Shown here one piece after another: positions 22,994-24,243 of a stretch of DNA of 24,243 nt (position 1 is its first letter; every line of letters begins with the position of its first letter). Source of the stretch: an uncultured Collinsella sp. (lineage in GTDB: Bacteria > Actinomycetota > Coriobacteriia > Coriobacteriales > Coriobacteriaceae); the NCBI GenBank assembly GCA_900757705.1, contig CAAEOW010000054.1, forward strand, positions 1 through 24,243, read 5' to 3'. A program made the translations under genes and the position numbers. Under the pieces are notes generated by a model that worked only from the letters and a program-made list of their open reading frames with translations, searched no databases and was not told the origin of the DNA.

Positions 22994-23100
22994 GGAGGGC
23001 GCCCCGGGGGTGGCGGGGTAATTCCTCCGTGCTCAAACATTCTCGCTGCGCTGCGAAACTGCGCGCGGAGGAAATACCCCGCCGCTCCGGGGCACCCTCC
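22994..23100. repeat. Long GC-rich palindrome, element C
   Basis: A 36-nt left arm (22994-23029, starting GGAGGGCGCCCCGG and ending TTCCTCCG) pairs almost perfectly with 23066-23100. The 36-nt centre contains TGCTCAAACATT and CGCTGCGCTGCG. It starts 14 nt after the exporter stop codon. Confidence 0.8.
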
Positions 23101-23143
23101 TGCGCGCAATCAGCCCGTTGTTTAAAACGGAATAAAGGTTAGT

Positions 23144-23180
23144 GAGGCCCTGGCCGTTTGGCCAGGGCCTCGTTTTGTTA
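23144..23180 (+). terminator. Strong intrinsic terminator of the marR-ABC operon
   Basis: GAGGCCCTGGCC (23144-23155), loop GTTT, GGCCAGGGCCTC (23160-23171), then GTTTTGTTAG. A perfect 12-bp stem with a T-rich tail, about 165 nt after the last stop codon. Confidence 0.9.
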
Positions 23181-23270
23181 GTCTTTTTGGGACGGGGCTT
23201 TTTGACTACTTTGAGGGTGCGCAGGCAGGGCGGCAAAAGTAGCTAAAAAAGCCCCGTCCCAAAAAGACTA
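23179..23270. repeat. Perfect 25-bp inverted repeat, element D
   Basis: TAGTCTTTTTGGGACGGGGC and five more T (23179-23203) are exactly inverted at 23246-23270. A further CTACTTT/AAAGTAG pairing lies just inside. The centre contains CTTTGAGGGTGCG, recalling the centres of copies A and B. It ends 15 nt before the LysR stop codon and could terminate both flanking transcripts. With element C and the terminator it accounts for most of 22980-23285, where I see no gene. Confidence 0.8.
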
Positions 23271-23285
23271 CCCGCGCCAAATGAG

Positions 23286-24164
23286 CTAGTTGAGGAGTTG
23301 GGCCATGGCGTTGACGAATTTTTGTACTTGGAGGGTGGGCTCGAGCGGGTAGTGCAAGAAGACCGGCACCTCGCGACCGCATAGAAACGGTACGCCCACA
23401 AAGGCCGGGTGCGCGCCCGACCACGCTCCGCAGGTGAGCACCGCATCGCCCTTTTCCTCCGCCTCGTTAAAGAGCGCAAAGTCGAAGCTATCCACGTCGA
23501 TCACGTCCACGCCGCCGTCGGCCAACAGGTCGATGCGCAGGCTGTCCATAGCGTCGTTGCCGTGACGGAGCACGCGCAGGCGCATGCCCTCCAGGTCGGC
23601 AACCGTGATGCGCGTCTTGCGCGCAAGCGGGCTCGTGCGCGGCACATCAATATAAAACGGTACGTTGACGATAAGGAGCTTTTGGCAGGCGTCGCCCCAG
23701 CGCGGGGTCGAAAAACTCGACTGCACTACATCCACTTCGCGACCAAGACTGCGCATGACGGTCTCGCGCTCATCGTAGAGGTCACTCACCGGCACAATCT
23801 CAAAGCGCAGCGACGGCTCCAGCTCGTGCACACTCGGCCACATCGACAGCGTTTGGCGCCCCGGGCACATCATCGACACGCCCAGACGCACGGCGCCGCC
23901 ATCGCCCGCTGCGCGTCGGGCACGGCGCAACGCATCCTCGGACTGACGCATGATCGAGCGCGCATCGTCTACCAGCAGCGCACCCGCCGGCGTCACCTTA
24001 ACGCCCGAATGCGAGCGCTCGAACAACGTGATGCCAAACTCGGCCTCGAACCCCGACACCTGTTTGACGAGCGCCGGGGTCGACACGCGCAGCTTTGCCG
24101 CGGCACGCGAGAAACTTCCCAGCTCCGCGGCGGCCGAAATAGCGTCAAGTCGTCGATCGTACAC
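23286..24164 (-). CDS. LysR-family transcriptional regulator
   Basis: A 292-residue regulator. The N-terminal winged helix is RRLDAISAAAELGSFSRAAAKL with VSTPALVKQVSGFEAEFGITLFERSHSGVKVTPAG following, the standard LysR layout. The C-terminal substrate-binding domain (about 85-292) is less conserved and contains LGVSMM and VPFYIDVP. The start is a judgement: GTG at 24164 has GGGAG six bases upstream and gives normal spacing to the helix-turn-helix. A GTG at 24197 gives an 11-residue basic extension with no ribosome site. The target genes are probably to the right of the window; the inducer is unknown. Confidence 0.9.
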   Translation of the reverse strand: MYDRRLDAISAAAELGSFSRAAAKLRVSTPALVKQVSGFEAEFGITLFERSHSGVKVTPAGALLVDDARSIMRQSEDALRRARRAAGDGGAVRLGVSMMCPGRQTLSMWPSVHELEPSLRFEIVPVSDLYDERETVMRSLGREVDVVQSSFSTPRWGDACQKLLIVNVPFYIDVPRTSPLARKTRITVADLEGMRLRVLRHGNDAMDSLRIDLLADGGVDVIDVDSFDFALFNEAEEKGDAVLTCGAWSGAHPAFVGVPFLCGREVPVFLHYPLEPTLQVQKFVNAMAQLLN

Positions 24165-24243
24165 GTCAATCTCCCGTTTTCGCACGCGCGGGCCCACAGC
24201 GCCGCAGGGGGTCGTTTTCGCAGGTCACACGCTCAATTGAGAA

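Overview
The window is a high-GC, densely coded bacterial chromosome segment. GC-biased codons, short 8-nt gene overlaps, sugar PTS permeases, RpiR regulators, UbiD/UbiX decarboxylation genes and recurrent intergenic palindromes together suggest an intestinal actinobacterium of the Coriobacteriia, probably Collinsella-like. That assignment is an inference from style and gene content. No rRNA, tRNA, phage, IS transposase or CRISPR array was found.

Region 1 (1-5317, minus strand) looks like an aromatic-acid decarboxylation locus. In order of transcription it holds a two-domain protein with an LpdD-like domain fused to an isopentenyl-diphosphate-isomerase (IDI)/Nudix domain, a 242-nt regulatory gap with a long inverted repeat and an intrinsic terminator, a DASS/SLC13 permease, a UbiD-type decarboxylase closest to gallate decarboxylase LpdC, the prenyl-FMN synthase UbiX, and the start of a MerR regulator cut by the window edge. 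UbiX makes the prenylated flavin that UbiD needs, and the prenyl donor comes from the IPP/DMAPP pool. A prenyl-diphosphate enzyme fused to the small LpdD component therefore gives a plausible cofactor-supply module. The IDI-like domain keeps all five expected metal ligands, but has Ala where E. coli IDI has its catalytic Cys67. An MFS exporter (5318-6547) is divergent from this locus.

Region 2 (6548-14810) contains two related phospho-alpha-glucoside systems. Each has an NAD-dependent GH4 6-phospho-glucosidase, an EIICB PTS permease and an RpiR/SIS regulator. The two operons converge on a perfect 18-bp bidirectional terminator. Neither carries an EIIA domain, so both presumably borrow one from elsewhere.

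Region 3 (14871-18281) has a low-molecular-weight tyrosine phosphatase, an AAA ATPase/DUF4143 gene enclosed by two members of one palindromic repeat family and preceded by three 17-bp direct repeats at an exact 33-bp period, a small Cys-rich TIGR04076-like protein and a pyridoxal/pyridoxamine kinase.

Region 4 (18282-24243) opens with a 445-nt intergenic region containing a nested 98-nt hairpin, a second hairpin, a consensus-like promoter and a likely MarR operator. It continues with a translationally coupled marR-ABC-ABC operon encoding a heterodimeric exporter with one degenerate ATPase site, then two very long palindromes and a terminator, and finally a LysR regulator on the minus strand.
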